Positions 20,850 through 33,429 of a stretch of 64,000 nt of DNA are shown piece after piece. The translations under genes were made by a program, and so were the position numbers. The stretch's first letter is position 1; each line of letters opens with the position of its first letter. This DNA comes from Coptis chinensis (Eukaryota; Streptophyta; Magnoliopsida; Ranunculales; Ranunculaceae). Below the pieces are notes generated by a model, which worked only from the letters and a program-made list of their open reading frames with translations, was not told where the DNA came from and did no database searches. Location: positions 27,100,501 through 27,164,500 of the forward strand of contig CM027385.1 in NCBI GenBank assembly GCA_015680905.1. The letters run 5' to 3'.

Positions 20850-22338
20850 TGATAAAGATAAAATTGAATAGTTTACCTACGAAATGAACGATGAACTCAA
20901 AACGTAAGTAAACTAAAACTATTTATGATCCTATATACTTATCAACGATTTCTCTACTCTCAATCCTATGAGATATAGTGGAGTAGGAAGTTCATTCCAC
21001 TCCTAGTGCTCTAGCATGGAATTGTTTTCTAATCTAATTAGTCGTTTTTAAGTCTAATGAGAGCTTTACGAAGGGGAATTATACTACGATGCAATATGAA
21101 AAGCAATATGTTGAATGTCACTACGAAATATATGGAAATACTAATGTTCTTGAATCTAGATAAAGAATTAGATGGGAATTGAATCCACCTCGAATCCAAC
21201 TTAATCACGTAGAATAGACTGTTGTAATCCAATTCTTACGTTCTTACGGTAAGAATTGCTCGTTCTAATCCCTAATTAACATGGCATTTCTACCAATTAT
21301 AACTAGCATGTGAGGTCGTCCACCCATTCTCATGGCGAAACACGACCTTCTAGAGTGGAATAGACTCTACAACGCTTCTACACTATACAACTAAGTTTTC
21401 ATCAAGGCTTCATCAACCCCTCTAATGGAGGTTTTAGCCTTGATTCATCAAACCATCATTTCCCATTGAAATTGAATACAACATATTACAAAGATTCTAA
21501 CTTTATGAAATTTAACTAAACAATAATCGAAATCTAATTAATAACTAAGAATTGAATGACAACAAGAATTGAAATTAGATCTAATAAATTGTAAATGACA
21601 AAAATCGAAATTGACAAGAATAACTATTTTATTTATCTAATCAATAAAGAACAATGATTTAAAGTTTTAATCTAAAACAGGGAATGAAATTCTAAAACTG
21701 AGATCTAAAACTAATTAATGGAGGCTACTAATCTAATTTCTAATCTAGGTCTAACTATCTACCATTAACAAAGAGTAAAGCTTTGGTTTTTATACATTCA
21801 GATCCAAAAATCGTGCATGGGCTTGGAGCCACATTTTGGGCCAGAGAATCAGGCCCAAAACCCAATACTTTCAGTCCAAAAAGGCCTCTTCAGTTGCAGT
21901 TGACTTCGACAGACTTTTCATCCACTTCTGCTCCTCTGATTTGGCCAAGGCTTGGACCATTGGAAATCTCTTTCCGAGCCGGTCGTTTTGACGTAAGGTA
22001 GGCCCAATTATGAGGTCTGAGTCCAAAGATATGGTCTTCGGAAGTTCTGTTGACTTTGTGCACTATTTCTACCCGCGTGGACTTTGACTTTTCATCTTTT
22101 GACCGGGCTTTACAGAGGCTTTGTCTTCTTGAAAATTGGCCTTTAATCACAGAACTCCTTAGCAACCGACCTTTGCTCCTTTATCTCGCTAAAGTGGCAC
22201 ATTTCTGCACATAATGGACTTTGAAGCCTGAAATTCATAAAAACACGTAATCAGTATTAACTCTTACTTATTATTCACATAATTGGTCTAAAAGTATGAT
22301 TGTTAAGGGGTTAAAACTACAGTTTTGGGCTCTTATCA
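20850..22338 (-). repeat. Solo LTR (TGATAA family) inside F1 RT
   Basis: The termini are TGATAAAG...CTTATCA, length 1,489 bp. It is flanked by a perfect 5-bp duplication, CATCA at 20,845-20,849 and 22,339-22,343. F1's RT frame continues on either side once one CATCA is discounted, so this is a clean insertion reduced to one LTR by recombination. The sequence is closer to the F0/F3 LTRs than to F1's own. Confidence 0.95.
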
Positions 22339-22343
22339 CATCA

Positions 22344-22995
22344 CTAGATACAATGTGACCTAGCACTATTCCTTTTTTCACCATGAAATGACATTTTTCC
22401 CAATTTAAAACCAGACTCTTCTCTTCACACCATGTCAAAACCTTAGATAGGTTAGACAGGCAGTCAGTGAAAGAGTCTCTATAGATAGAAAAATCATCCA
22501 TGAAAACTTCCATGAAGCGCTCTACCATGTCACTAAATATATGGAGCATACACCGCTGGAAGGTACCAGGAGCATTACAAAAGCCAAAAGGCATTCGTTT
22601 ATAGGCATACGTTCCAAAAGGACATGTTAAGGTAGTCTTTTCTTGGTCATCAATATCTATAATAATTTGAAAATAGCAGTGTGGCCATCTAAAAAACAAT
22701 AATAAGCATGACCAGCTAGACGTTCGAGCATCTGATCTATAAAGGGTAAATGAAAATGATCCTTTCGTGTCATGGCATTTAACCGTCTGTAATCAATATA
22801 GATCCTCCATTTTATATTGACTCGTGTGGAAACATATTCACCCTTAGCATTACGTACCATGGTAACCCCCGATTTCTTAGGAACTACATGAATGGGACTT
22901 ACTCATTCGCTATCGGAGATTGGGTATATGATACCCGCATCGAGTAACCGTAAAACTTCTTCTCTGACCACCTCTTTCATGGCAGGGTTCAAGCG
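22344..22995 (-). pseudogene. F1 reverse transcriptase, main part
   Basis: It contains Athila-type RT motifs in order: IKWRIYIDYRRLN, DHFHLPFIDQMLERLAGHAYYCFLD, PFGTYAYKRMPFGFCNAP, the catalytic FMDD box in EVFMDDFSIY, and WEKCHFMVKKGIVLGHIVSS, which abuts the solo LTR. Defects are a TGA near 22,905 and a frameshift near 22,670-22,690. RT copies the element RNA into DNA. This copy is dead. Confidence 0.85.
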
Positions 22996-24147
22996 ACGCT
23001 GAGGTTCACGAGAAGTCTTTCCATTATCCTCCAAATGGATACGATGCATGTAAACATTTGGGTCAATCCCCTTAATGTCGTCTAATAACTAACCAATCGC
23101 TGAACGATGTTCCCTAATTACCCTAATCAACCGTGCATCTTCATCTGTAGACAACAGAGAAGATATAATTACTAGATGACTACAATCTAGATCAAGTTGA
23201 ATATACTTCAACTCAGAAGGAAGAGGTTTAAGGATAGGGGTGGGTGGTATGTCAATACAGACTTCTGGTGGTTCCTCATCTTGAGTAGTGAAGACTTGTT
23301 TAGGTAGCAGGTCTTCATACTCGGTAGATGGAGCTATGAAAGGATCTAAGATAGGTGTAGACTCAAAAAAGGCGTTGACTTCCTCTACACAGGAATCATC
23401 CTCAAAATCTGAACTTCCAAAAGAAAGGAATTTATGTATCTACTTTTCTGGAAACGTGTTTTTAAAATAGTCTTGAGCTAAGCTCTCGATCATGCTAACC
23501 TCCCCATTTATAGACGAATCTGGCAATTGTTTCATCATTTTAAAAACATTTACCTCAACAGAAAGATGGCCAAAAGACATGGACATCAAACCATCGCGGC
23601 AATTTATAAGCACATTGGCAGTTGCCAAGAAGGGACGCCCTAAGATGATCGGAACAGAGTCGTTAGCGACTTTTGTATCGAGGATAACAAAATCAGCAGG
23701 ATAGTAGAAATCCTAAACCTTAACAAGCACATTTTCAACCACACCCTTAGGATACTTAATAGACCGATCAGCTAATTGCAACGCCATTTTAGTGGGTTGC
23801 ATCTCCTGTAGACCTATTTGTTTATATAAATAATAAAAGAGTAAGTTAACACTCGCCCCCAGGTCTAATAGTGCGGTCGTCGTGTGGGAATCTCCTAAGG
23901 TGCATTGTACAGTAAGACGACGAGGGTCCTTGTACTTAACGATTCCATTATGTTCGGATAAAGTTGGAAATTGTTCAGTTAAAAAAGCATCTTTAGGAAT
24001 ATTTGTCTTACGCCTAGTAGTGCACAACTCTTTGAGAAACTTAGCATGGTGAGATAACTTTTTAATTGCTTCAAGAAAAGGTAAGTTTATCGTTAGATTT
24101 TTAAAAACTTCCCTAATCTCGTCGAAATTCGTATCCTTGGTTAACAT
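22996..24147 (-). pseudogene. F1 protease and protease-RT linker
   Basis: The 144-codon frame at 24,147-23,713 carries ALLDLGASVNLLF (active-site Asp-Leu-Gly). The frame at 23,628-23,440 carries the second half of the protease (MATANVLINCRDG). A stop lies between them near 23,713. The linker at 23,440-22,996 is acidic and proline-rich. F0 and F2 have the same protease. Confidence 0.75.
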
Positions 24148-25717
24148 GGCTAATCTCTTGAAAAATGGTGGTTTCTTTCTATATTTAGCATATGGATCAA
24201 CATGATGTTTAACCTTGACCTTTTGTTTCTTAGGTTATGGTTTAACTGGTACCTCTACTGGGGTAGGATCTTCAGCTATTACTTTGGTATCTAGTAAAAT
24301 CTTTGGTGTAGGCATTTAGGAGAGTGGTGATGGCATTTAGCTCACCTACATTTCCATTTTCATTACTAGTATTACCGTTTACCTCAAAGGCTGTGTTTGT
24401 TGTTTTAGGATTAGGTATCGCTTGACCTGGAAACACACCTTTTGGTTGTACTTTCTCTTGTGCTAACTGCTGTAAGGAAAGTTGGATGGATTGTAAAATC
24501 TATTGTTGGGTTTGCATAAAGGCGTCGAAACGATCGGATGAGTGTTTGTTACAGGTTGTGTGACAGGAACTATGTCATGTTGATTATTAATGGGTGGTTT
24601 GTGATAGTTATTATTTACCGAAATGATACCTCTATTAGCATTATAATTATTATAATTCCCTTGTCCTTGTCCTTGTCGTGGTGGAGCTTAGTTGTAATTG
24701 TTTGCTGGCATAACATTTTGATTATTATACCCCGGAGGTATAACTTGTTGATTATTTCTCCAACTGAAGTTGAGAATTTGTCTCCAAGGGGCGTTAAGAA
24801 TAGGATAGCTATTAATGGAGCAAACATTATCTGGTTGTGATGGTTGTTGTTCATAGGCGAGAGTACAATAGGAGTCGGGATGCTCAGGACTCAAACAAAA
24901 ATTACATGGATTAGAGTTGACATTCATGACGGGATATGCTTTTGTTGAACATAAATAGCTTCTACCTTTTTAGTGAGAGATTCGATTAAAGTTTTAAGCT
25001 CAGGATCGGGTTTAATCTTAAACATACCGGCAATCTTAACTGTTGAAGAAGAACTAGTGGAGCGGGGGATATCGTCACTACCCCCCAAGTTATTATTACG
25101 CTTTGTTTGATCTTCTAAGAACCTATAAGCCTTTGAGGCTGCTTTACTGAGGAAACTACCCCCATTCATTATATCAAAGACCTCTTTATGGTGGTGTAAA
25201 AGTCCCTTGAGAAAGGTACGAACTAACGTGTCTTTTGCAAGGTTATGATGTGGACACTCTATAAGAAGATCAGTGAAATGATTCCAAGCCTCTGAAAAGG
25301 ATTCATGAGGATTTTGGCGGAAAAAATGAATCTTGGAAAGCATTTCATCTGTCTTCAGTGGTGGGTAAAAAAGTTCTATAAATAGTTGAAAAAGTTTGGC
25401 CCATGAGTCCACATAATTAAGCACTTGAGCAGTTAACCAAGATGCCGCCTTATCGGCTAGGGTGAAAGGAAACACCCTCAGTTTAATTTGTTCTGCACCT
25501 ACCGTAGGATGATAAAATGTGGTAAGGACTTGTTCAATCCTACGCAAATGCTGATGAGGTTTTCATGGTCTAACCCATGCAAAACTGGTAACAAATTAAA
25601 TATATTCAGGAGGATTCAAAATTCCCCCACTGGGTCTGCAAGAACGATGCAAGATTTTGGGCTATCGTTCAGGGCTTTGTAAAAGTCAGAGAGAGGAGAC
25701 TCTCTTTTTTCAGCCAT
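24148..25717 (-). pseudogene. F1 gag
   Basis: The start codon at 25,717 (MAEKRESPLSDFYKAL) lies one base from the 5' LTR. The 207-codon frame 25,547-24,924 holds the retrotransposon-gag core (LRVFPFTLADKAASWLTAQ; HFFRQNPHESFSEAWNHF). The frame 24,927-24,688 holds the zinc knuckle CNFCLSPEHPDSYC (CX2CX4HX4C), which binds RNA in intact elements. Several stops and frameshifts separate these pieces and the protease. Confidence 0.8.
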
Positions 25718-25718
25718 T

Positions 25719-27200
25719 TGATAAAAGGAAAAATGATAGTTTTAACTATGAATAAGCGATGAAACTCAAATGTAAGTAAAACTAAAACTATTTTCCGCTT
25801 AATATCAAAGTTATCTACTCTCGTTATCAATGCAATATATTTAGAGTAGAGAATTCGTTCCACTCTTAGTCGTTTAGATGTAAAGTTTCCTAGTTCGTGT
25901 AAGCTAACAAAGTCGTGAGAGTAATGAGATTGAATGTAACTACGATGGTGAATTAACTAATCAGGATGTGATAAATGAAACGAAGGCAATTTAATACTAA
26001 ATTGACAATATGAGGGGGGATTAGGGGAATTTGATTCCACTTTAATTTGACTTAATAAACTAACGAAGAATTGTCGTAATCCGAATTGCAATGTTTTCGC
26101 ATAACAATTGGGTCTATCTAATCCCTAATTGTTCATGGTAATCTCTACCAACTAACAATCAGCATGTGAAGCAATCAAACCCATTCTTATGGAGAACTAA
26201 TTACTTTCTAGAATGGAATATATTACTACGACCATTTCTACGCTAATCGAAATCAAGTTTCATAAAGGTTTCCTCAAACCCCTCTAATGGAGGTTTTAGC
26301 CTTGAATCATTATACTATCTTTTCTACAACAAGAACAATAAGAACAAGTCATTATTGAATAAATAATTAAACTTTATAAACCTAATAGAACAATAGTCTA
26401 ATGATTCGAAATGAATTAATATTGAATTAAAACAAAGATTATGAATAACTAATTATCAATTTAAGACAAACTAAATCTATGAATTAAGTGGTTGAATTCG
26501 AAACTAAACTTGAAATATAAACTAAGTAATTGATTCTAAAAGCTAAATTCTTGTTCTAAAACTAATTTCTTGATAACTAACTAGATAAAAACTAAGTTCT
26601 TAGATAATTAACTAAGTAACTTAAGAGCTAAGCCTTAATCTCTTTATATAGAAGAGACTAGATCCATAATTTCGTGCATGGGCTGAGGAGCTATGTTTTG
26701 GGCCTGAAAATTGATCCCAAAACCTCATTACTTCAGTCCACAAAGGGGTTTTTAGCTGGAAATGACTTAAATAGCCTTTTCATTCATTTTTGGTCCTCTG
26801 GTTGGATCAATGCTAGGACCATTAGAAAGATCGTTCCAAGCTGGTCATTTTAACATAAGGTAAACCCAATTCCGAGGTCTGAGTCCAAAGATTCAGCCTT
26901 CGGAAGTTCTGCTGTCTTTTGTGCGCTATTTATGCCCGCGTTGATTTTGACTTTTCAGCTTTGACCCGGCTTTAAAAATGCTTTTTCTCCTTGAATCTTG
27001 GAATTTAATCATAGAACTTCTTAGGAACCAACCTTTGCTCCTTTTTCTCGCAAAAGGGATGCATTTCTAAACATATTCGACTCTAATGCTTGAAATACAT
27101 AAGAACACAATAACAGTACTAACTCTTACTTATTAATCACATAATTAGTCTAAAAGTAATATTGTTTAGGGGTTAAAACTAAAGTTTTGGGCTCTTATCA
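25719..27200 (-). repeat. F1 5' LTR
   Basis: It is the partner of 12,641-14,122, with equal length and the same termini. On the element strand it ends ...TTTTATCA and is followed by AATGGCTGAAAAAAG, which is already the gag start. There is no leader and no recognisable primer site. Its outer edge joins T1 integrase at 27,201. Confidence 0.9.
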
Positions 27201-28150
27201 ACAGCCAAGCGTAGTGCGGTGCCTTCCCTATTTTCATCTAGGAGATTCATTTCTCTGCATAATAATTCCTCAATGTCCAGGGTGTGCACAACGTTTGAAT
27301 TCTGAGTAGGAGCTACCAGTTCGGGAGGTATGACAGCTTCAGTTCCGTAGGTCAATGAAAAATGGGGACTCACCAGTCGATCGTCTGGGCATAGTTCGAT
27401 ATGCCCATAAGACCTTAGGTAGTTTCTTGACCCATAAACCTTTTGTGTAATCTAATTTGTGCTTTATGTTATCCAAAATAACCCTATTGGAGGCTTCAGC
27501 CTGGTCATTGCCTTGTGGATACCTTGGAGTTGAGAATAGATGGGTAATGTGAAACTTTCACAGAGTTCAGCGACTAATCCGCCAGGGAACTGTTGCCCAT
27601 TATCTGATATGATAACTTTGGGTATGCCGAACCTGCAGACAATGTTGTTCCAAATGAACTTTCTGACGTCTTATTCCCGAATGAAGACAAGGGGAACTGC
27701 TTCTATCTACTTGGTGAAGTAATTTGTTGTGACCAGTAAACATCTGACATTGCTGGGAGTGGGTTGCAAGGGTCCTACAATGTCAGTTCCCCACTTTGCA
27801 AATGGCCATGGGTTGGCCAATGGGTGCAGTTCTGTTGTTGGAGCATGGATTAGTGGAGCATATCGTTGACATTTTTAACATTTGCGGGCAAAAACCTGTG
27901 CATCTTTTTGTATATAGGGCCAAAAGTACCCTTGCAAGCAGACGCCTTGCTGTGTTCTTATCCTCCGGGAGTGTTCCATCTTTGAGGTAAGACTTGTATG
28001 GATCCATCCAGTTTGGTGTGGTGGTTGGAATAACACAAACTATTGTAACAGTGAGTGCTTGGATGCTAGGTTTGTCTTCGAACTCTATTGGGATGGAACG
28101 AGACATGCTGTTGCCCAACATTGAGGCAACATATGCCAAAGCATCTACAT
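27201..28150 (-). pseudogene. T1 integrase, N-terminal and core part
   Basis: Read from about 28,150 down, this part matches T2's integrase at 36,000-36,960, including a zinc-binding region near 27,870-27,950 and the core near 27,500-27,780. The last piece, 27,373-27,201, is open ([20 protein letters not shown]) and stops at the F1 junction. Multiple stops are present. The remaining C-terminus is at 12,398-12,640. Confidence 0.75.
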
Positions 28151-29435
28151 GTTGATTTTCTGATCGAGGCAGCTGATAAAACTGAATATTCTCAAACTTG
28201 CCCTAAAGACCCCTTACCAGTTCCAGGTATTTTTCCATTCGTTCATCTCTGGCCTTGTATTCTCCATCAAGTTGAAACACAACTAGCTGTGAGTCACTAA
28301 AAACTGTGAGGTGTGTTAGGCCCAGGTCGAGAGCCACTGTGAGGTCGGCCAGCAAGTGTCGCCTCATATTCTGCCTCATTGTTAGAGGCATTCTAACCTA
28401 ACCGGATTGATTCTCTAGCCACATGTTGTCAGGGGTAACTAACACAGCTCCAACTCCTGTGCCTCTGTCACTTGAAGATCCATCCGTAAACAGTCGCCAT
28501 CCGGAGCTCGGCTCCCAAGGGTATGGACGGGTGTTTTGGGATTCATGTATGATGACATCATCTAAACTAGGAGTTGTTGAGTCGACCCAGTGTAGGTCAT
28601 TGGGAAATTTCCCAAGAATATTGCTAGTGCCTAACCCTTCTCTGAGATTCTTGGGAAGTAAATAATATCATACTCTGACAGTTGCATGGACCATTTAGCT
28701 AACCTTCCTGACCTGTTCGGCCTTTCCAGAATTGATCGTAACTGGTACTCTGTGATTACTCTGATAGTGTGGGATTGGAAGTATGGTTGTAATTTCTTTG
28801 CTGCAAAAATAAAAGCTAACGCGACTCTTTCGAGTTTAGGGTACCTTGTTTCTGCTGGTAGGAGCATTCGGCTCAAGGAATAGACAGGTTTTTCAACTTT
28901 CTTTTCATCCACACGTATTAGTATAAAATTGATACCGTAGTCAGATGAACAGAGATAAAGACCCAAAACTTCTCCCTCAACTAGTTTGGAAAGGATTAGT
29001 GGTGCCCCCAGGTACGTTTTGAGTAGATCAAATGCTTTTTGGCATTCTTCTGTCCATGCAACTGAGGTATTCTTTTGTATTAACTGAAACAGAGGTTTGC
29101 ACTTATCTAAACTCTTGGAGATGAACCTATTCAGAGCTGCTAATTAACCTGCCTGTAACTTTTTGAACCTCTTTCATGTTTTTAGGTGAAGGCATTTCTA
29201 TGAGCCCTTGGATCTGATCTGGGTTTGCCTCAATTCCTCTCTTAGTAACTAAATACCCTAAAAACTTTCCTGATGAGACAGCGAAAGCACATTTTGTAGG
29301 GTTGAGTTTCATGCAATACTCTCGGAGAATGTCAAATGCACGTTTCAGGTGGGAGAGATGATCTCCACTTTTTAGGCTTTTGATCAAGAGATCATCCACA
29401 TACACCTCCACAATGTCGCCTATCAATCCTTTAAA
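28151..29435 (-). pseudogene. T1 RT C-terminal half, RNase H and second RNase H
   Basis: At the T2 junction (29,435) the RT continues with EVYVDDLLIKS (the YVDD box) and FLGYLVTKRGIEANPDQI. RNase H follows at about 28,966-28,631 (LYLCSSDYGINFILIRVDEK). A second RNase H-like domain follows at about 28,520-28,150 (LTVALDLGLTHLTVFSDSQLVV). A second RNase H before integrase is a hallmark of the Tat lineage. The first half of RT lies beyond T2 at 42,413-42,920. Stops and frameshifts occur throughout. Confidence 0.8.
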
Positions 29436-29440
29436 CATTT

Positions 29441-31394
29441 TGTAAGGGGGATTTCCTATCATTGAACAGATGACACGTGTATAGGAAATAGCCTAAGGCA
29501 ATAGATATCCAGAATGAGACGAGGACCATCGGATCAGTTATGTGAATAAGTGATCTCCTGCTTAGCATGAGTGTTTAGTGGACATGTGCCAGGCACATGA
29601 CTGACCGCCTTCAAACATAACAGTTATCCCAGTCATTAGGAACTGATATAGACAGTTCCTGAACAGAAGGAAACTGAAGATGGCGATCTTTGATGATAAG
29701 GAAGGAATCGTGATGACATATCCTTGGAGTTACCTTTTAGATATAATCTTCCCATACGCGATGGCACATTATGATTAGCAAGGAAGCTTACCTCCCATAA
29801 GATTGTAGGAACCGTTATTTCAGAACAAATATTTCTACAAACCGCGAGAACCCACGCGTAGAGGAATCAATAGGGTTCTCACGATTTTGGATAGAGAACA
29901 TACCTTTTGAGAATCGGCTTAGATGTAATCTCTGAGAATCCAAGCTTTATCAAATCCGAAATCAACCCCTTGATCTTCTGTTGTATTCCTTTAGAATAGA
30001 TTGGACGTTGTGTGGACAACGATCTACCAATCCCCTTCTTTCTCACAAAGCTAGATCCAATTTTGGATCTATCTTTCCTTGCCTCCTTTTCTAATCCAGT
30101 GAATAGTGAATTTCGGCCAGAGAGAGAGTATTCTATTTATAGGCTACAACAGGGACCATGAGAAGAAATTAGGGTTGGGCCTCCTGACGGGCTTGGGCTT
30201 CCCATGTTCGCCCAGAACACACGGCCCAAGTCTGTTAACAAATGGCTTATTCCACTAAAGGTCATTATTGCACTACCGCCCTAATCCCAAATTACGTGTC
30301 AGGGTTTATGGGCTCCATATTATATGCTCGTTAATCTCCCTGTGTTTAAGATATCGAATGTCCATTGATTAAGTCAAATTACTGACAACTACATTAATCA
30401 ACTTCTTATATCCTTGAGTAGTACCACTCAACCTCATTGTCATGTCGGAATAAATCCACCTGCAGAGTTCACATGACAATCTTTTTGAGCTCCTCAAGGG
30501 GACATCATCAACCCGACTTCTTGCGGGTCACAGATTCCTTCTATAATCAACAGCACACCTTACATATAATGTCATTACCCAATCCATTGAGTTTGTTGAT
30601 TCACAAATGAATCTCACTCATTGATGATTTAAAGCAATGTACAATGCATGTAAGTGCCTATTATTATATCCGGATTAAGAGGACAAACATCCATAATAAC
30701 AGAGGCATTTGTTCTCTTATACAGTCAGTATAAAGAGAAACAACCTCACTTGGTCCTGTTCAATACACATAAAGTGTACTAGTGTAATCCTATGATCAAG
30801 ATAGACTAATACCAGATTATACTACAACCGTACTAATGGTTTGTCCAAATCCATCTAGGTTGGGAACGATTACTTATACTTTATAAGGTACTGATGATAT
30901 GATCTTCTGTGTGTTCACACCATATCATCTACAACATAAAGTATTAGACACATACATATAACTAATAACATATATAATATGCATAACATTTGCCCATATG
31001 ATTCTCATTCAAAAAATGAAGAATTAGAGTTAATACAAAAGCAATGCTTTTAGCATATAACCCTATCAAAGATATGGTCTAAATTCAAACTTCCATAATG
31101 AGAGGAATTCTAATAGGAAGGCAGAGTCCAAAGATGGAAGGGAACTCACAAGCGGTGAGGACAACCTTAACCCTAGGACTCTCGTAGCTCTTCCTATATA
31201 AACCATAGGGATTCGCTCTTAGGAACTATGCAAAATAGGGTTTGATTCTCCTAAATAAAAAAGGAGATACGTAGGCAGCCATCAGACGGTTCAACCCTAA
31301 ACTCACCATCATCTCATCCCTTCTCTATTCAATAAAGGCTTCTAGATCACAAGGCACAGAGGAAGATCAGGGGATACTCGGAATTTCCCCTACA
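29441..31394 (+). repeat. T2 5' LTR (interrupted)
   Basis: It spans 1,954 bp. Removing the inserted solo LTR (1,265 bp) and one 5-bp duplication leaves 684 bp, against 683 bp for the 3' LTR. It is followed after five bases by the primer site. Confidence 0.9.
29804..31068 (-). repeat. Copia-like solo LTR in T2's 5' LTR
   Basis: 1,265 bp flanked by a perfect AAGAT duplication (29,799-29,803 and 31,069-31,073). On the minus strand it begins TGATAGGG and ends GGTTCCTACA. A classic CTATAAATAG box sits at 30,142-30,133, which sets the orientation. No coding sequence or primer site adjoins it, so it is a solo LTR. The copia assignment rests on general appearance only. Confidence 0.85.
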
Positions 31395-31399
31395 TCTTT

Positions 31400-31420
31400 T
31401 GGCACCGTCTGTGGGGACGA
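31400..31420 (+). other. T2 primer binding site
   Basis: TGGCACCGTCTGTGGGGAC starts five bases after the 5' LTR. T1's equivalent (47,743-47,724, minus) reads TGGCGCTGTCTGTGGGG. This TGGCGCCGTCTGTGGGGA type is usual for Tat-like elements. The cognate tRNA should be checked. Confidence 0.75.
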
Positions 31421-31477
31421 AAGCAGGTAAATATTCATTTTAAATGATTGATTTAGTCTAAAAACTTTACTGTTGTG

Positions 31478-33175
31478 ATGGCAGGAGCAAAGAAAACAAA
31501 GGGTGGCGTTACCACGTGCAGCGTCGCCATTAAAGAAGAAGTGCACGAGATGCCTGAAGTGGGTGAGAATGTCGGTCACTAAGATGTGAATGATCCCCCT
31601 CAAGGACCTATGACCAGCCCCGATGGACCAGTTGTTCCTGGAGCAGGTCCCACGAATAACGCTCACGAGGAATGTCAAAATGGTGAGACTGCTGTCCTCA
31701 CCAACCTAGAGTCTGTTTAGGTGAGTCAGGTAGTGAAGGCTCTGGAACAACAAAGAAGCAACCTTGAGCGAGAATTACAGCTGCTAAGGCACTTATATAT
31801 GTCTAGCATAGGGAAGGAGCCACTCATCGATCTCGATGATGACACTTTTCGGAAGGTGGTCGTGCTAGGAACCAAAGGCGTGGGGATCCAGTTTGACGTG
31901 AGCCATCTGAGTCAGAATATAGCAACTCAGATGAGGACTCAGGAATAGCCTCAGAACCAGAGTCCACTGACTAGGATCGTGTTGTCTAAAGAAAGTGCAT
32001 GGGAAACTGAAAAGAATGACCTGATCTGTTAGATGCATCAGATGACAAGTAAGGGGAGAAAAATACAAGACTCCCTTGTTCAATCCGCCATAATGGAGGC
32101 AGGCAGATCTCCTTTTGCATCATGGGTGATGAGGACGCCATATCCCCGTGGTTACAGACAACCGAAGTTCAGTGTCTTTAGTGGCAAGTCAGATCCGGTG
32201 GATCACGTATTTAGGTATCGTGCCACTATGGGACAATATGAGAGATATGGCCATGTCATGTGTCAAGAGTTCAAAGCCTCCCTGTCTGGATCTATTCTCC
32301 AGTGGTACCACAGATTACTTGAGTGTTAGATCAGATCCTCAGAAGAACTATTTAGGACCTTCATAGACACAGTACTCATGCAACAAGTATCAGCCAAAAC
32401 GGATCGATGCATTGTTCAACATGAAGAAAAACGATGGAGAGGCATTGAGATCTTACATGCAACAGTTCATGGAAATTTTAATCCAAATAGAGTCTTGTGA
32501 TGAACAGACTGCTATAACAGCTTTCAAATAAGAGTTGGATGAAAACAACGCCTTATTCGAATCTCTCTCCAGGAAACCACCGCGTGATTTAGAGGAACTC
32601 CTTGACAGGGTTGAAACTCATGCGGGGTGGGAAGAGGATGTCCTGAACAGACATCAGGAAGCAAAGAAGGCTAATCGGACAGTTCTTGGGGTTCCTCAAG
32701 AAGGGAATGGAAATTCTTCCTCTAAAAAATCAAAGAAAGACCGTAATCGTGGTTTCTAAAGGGCCGAATCCCCACCAAAGGGACGAATGCCCAGAGGGCA
32801 ATACCAAAATATAGCCAGTAGTGCAGATAGAAAACCACAGAAGAAGCCACGTGTGGAAGGAGCTGAATAAGCTCTTCCCTCAATGGACAGAAACTTTGCC
32901 CCTTTAAACAAAATGCCAGATAAGGTTCTGGACTCGATGAAAAATCAGAGTTACCATAAATGGCCAGCTCTGCTAAAGTAAGGGCAGGCTCCCTGGGTAC
33001 CAGAGACCAAAGGACTTACTACAAGTTCCATAAGATTAAGGGTCACAACACCAGAGCTTGCAGGACCCTAAAAAATGAACTACAGGATCTGATTGAAAGG
33101 GGGTATTTAAAGCAGTTTGTGGTACACGAACAGGCGAACGCAGTACAGCCTGAGGAGATCAACACATCAATTTAA
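31478..33175 (+). pseudogene. T2 gag
   Basis: The start is at ATG 31,478 (MAGAKKTKGG), the same N-terminus as T1's gag at 47,664. Open pieces at 32,033-32,329 and 32,535-32,759 hold the retrotransposon-gag domain (PKFSVFSGKSDPVDHVFRY; ALFESLSRKPPRDLEELLDR). The piece 32,960-33,175 ends with TYYKFHKIKGHNTRACRTL, the cysteine/histidine segment before the protease in Tat elements. In-frame stops (for example near 31,581, 31,718 and 32,530) break it. Confidence 0.75.
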
Positions 33176-33429
33176 AATCCCCTAGGTACTGGATCGCTCA
33201 ATGGCCGACTCCAGATAAATATGATTTCCAAAAAAGCAAGAAAATGAAGTGGACAGATTACTGAAAAGGGTGTGCGATATCAAATGCGCATCGCCAAGTA
33301 GATGAGGATCATGAATAGCGAGCTGACTACAGGAGCTCAGGTTAACGCGGTAGGTACCCCACAAAGATCCGCTCATCCTCTTCAATGAGGATAACTGTTG
33401 TAGCATCCAGAGCCCCATGAAGATGCACT

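Larger units (their letters stand above)
12641..27200 (-). mobile_element. F1: Athila-like LTR retrotransposon inserted in T1 integrase
   Basis: Two LTRs of identical length (1,482 bp; 12,641-14,122 and 25,719-27,200) share orientation and near-identical sequence. They are flanked by GCAGC/ACAGC (4 of 5 bases). The T1 integrase frame runs up to one edge and continues at the other. The internal part has gag, protease, RT, RNase H, integrase, then a long 3' region with an accessory ORF and a polypurine tract. A solo LTR (20,850-22,338) splits RT, and the 5' leader is missing. Confidence 0.9.

Noticed and set aside
12641..27200. Two independent solo LTRs flanking an unrelated gag-pol
   Set aside because: Equal length (1,482 bp), near-identical sequence, the GCAGC/ACAGC flanks and continuity of T1 integrase across the whole block show one element, F1.
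29441..31394. A single 1,954-bp LTR
   Set aside because: Comparison with 41,725-42,407 and the AAGAT duplication shows a 684-bp LTR with a 1,265-bp insertion.
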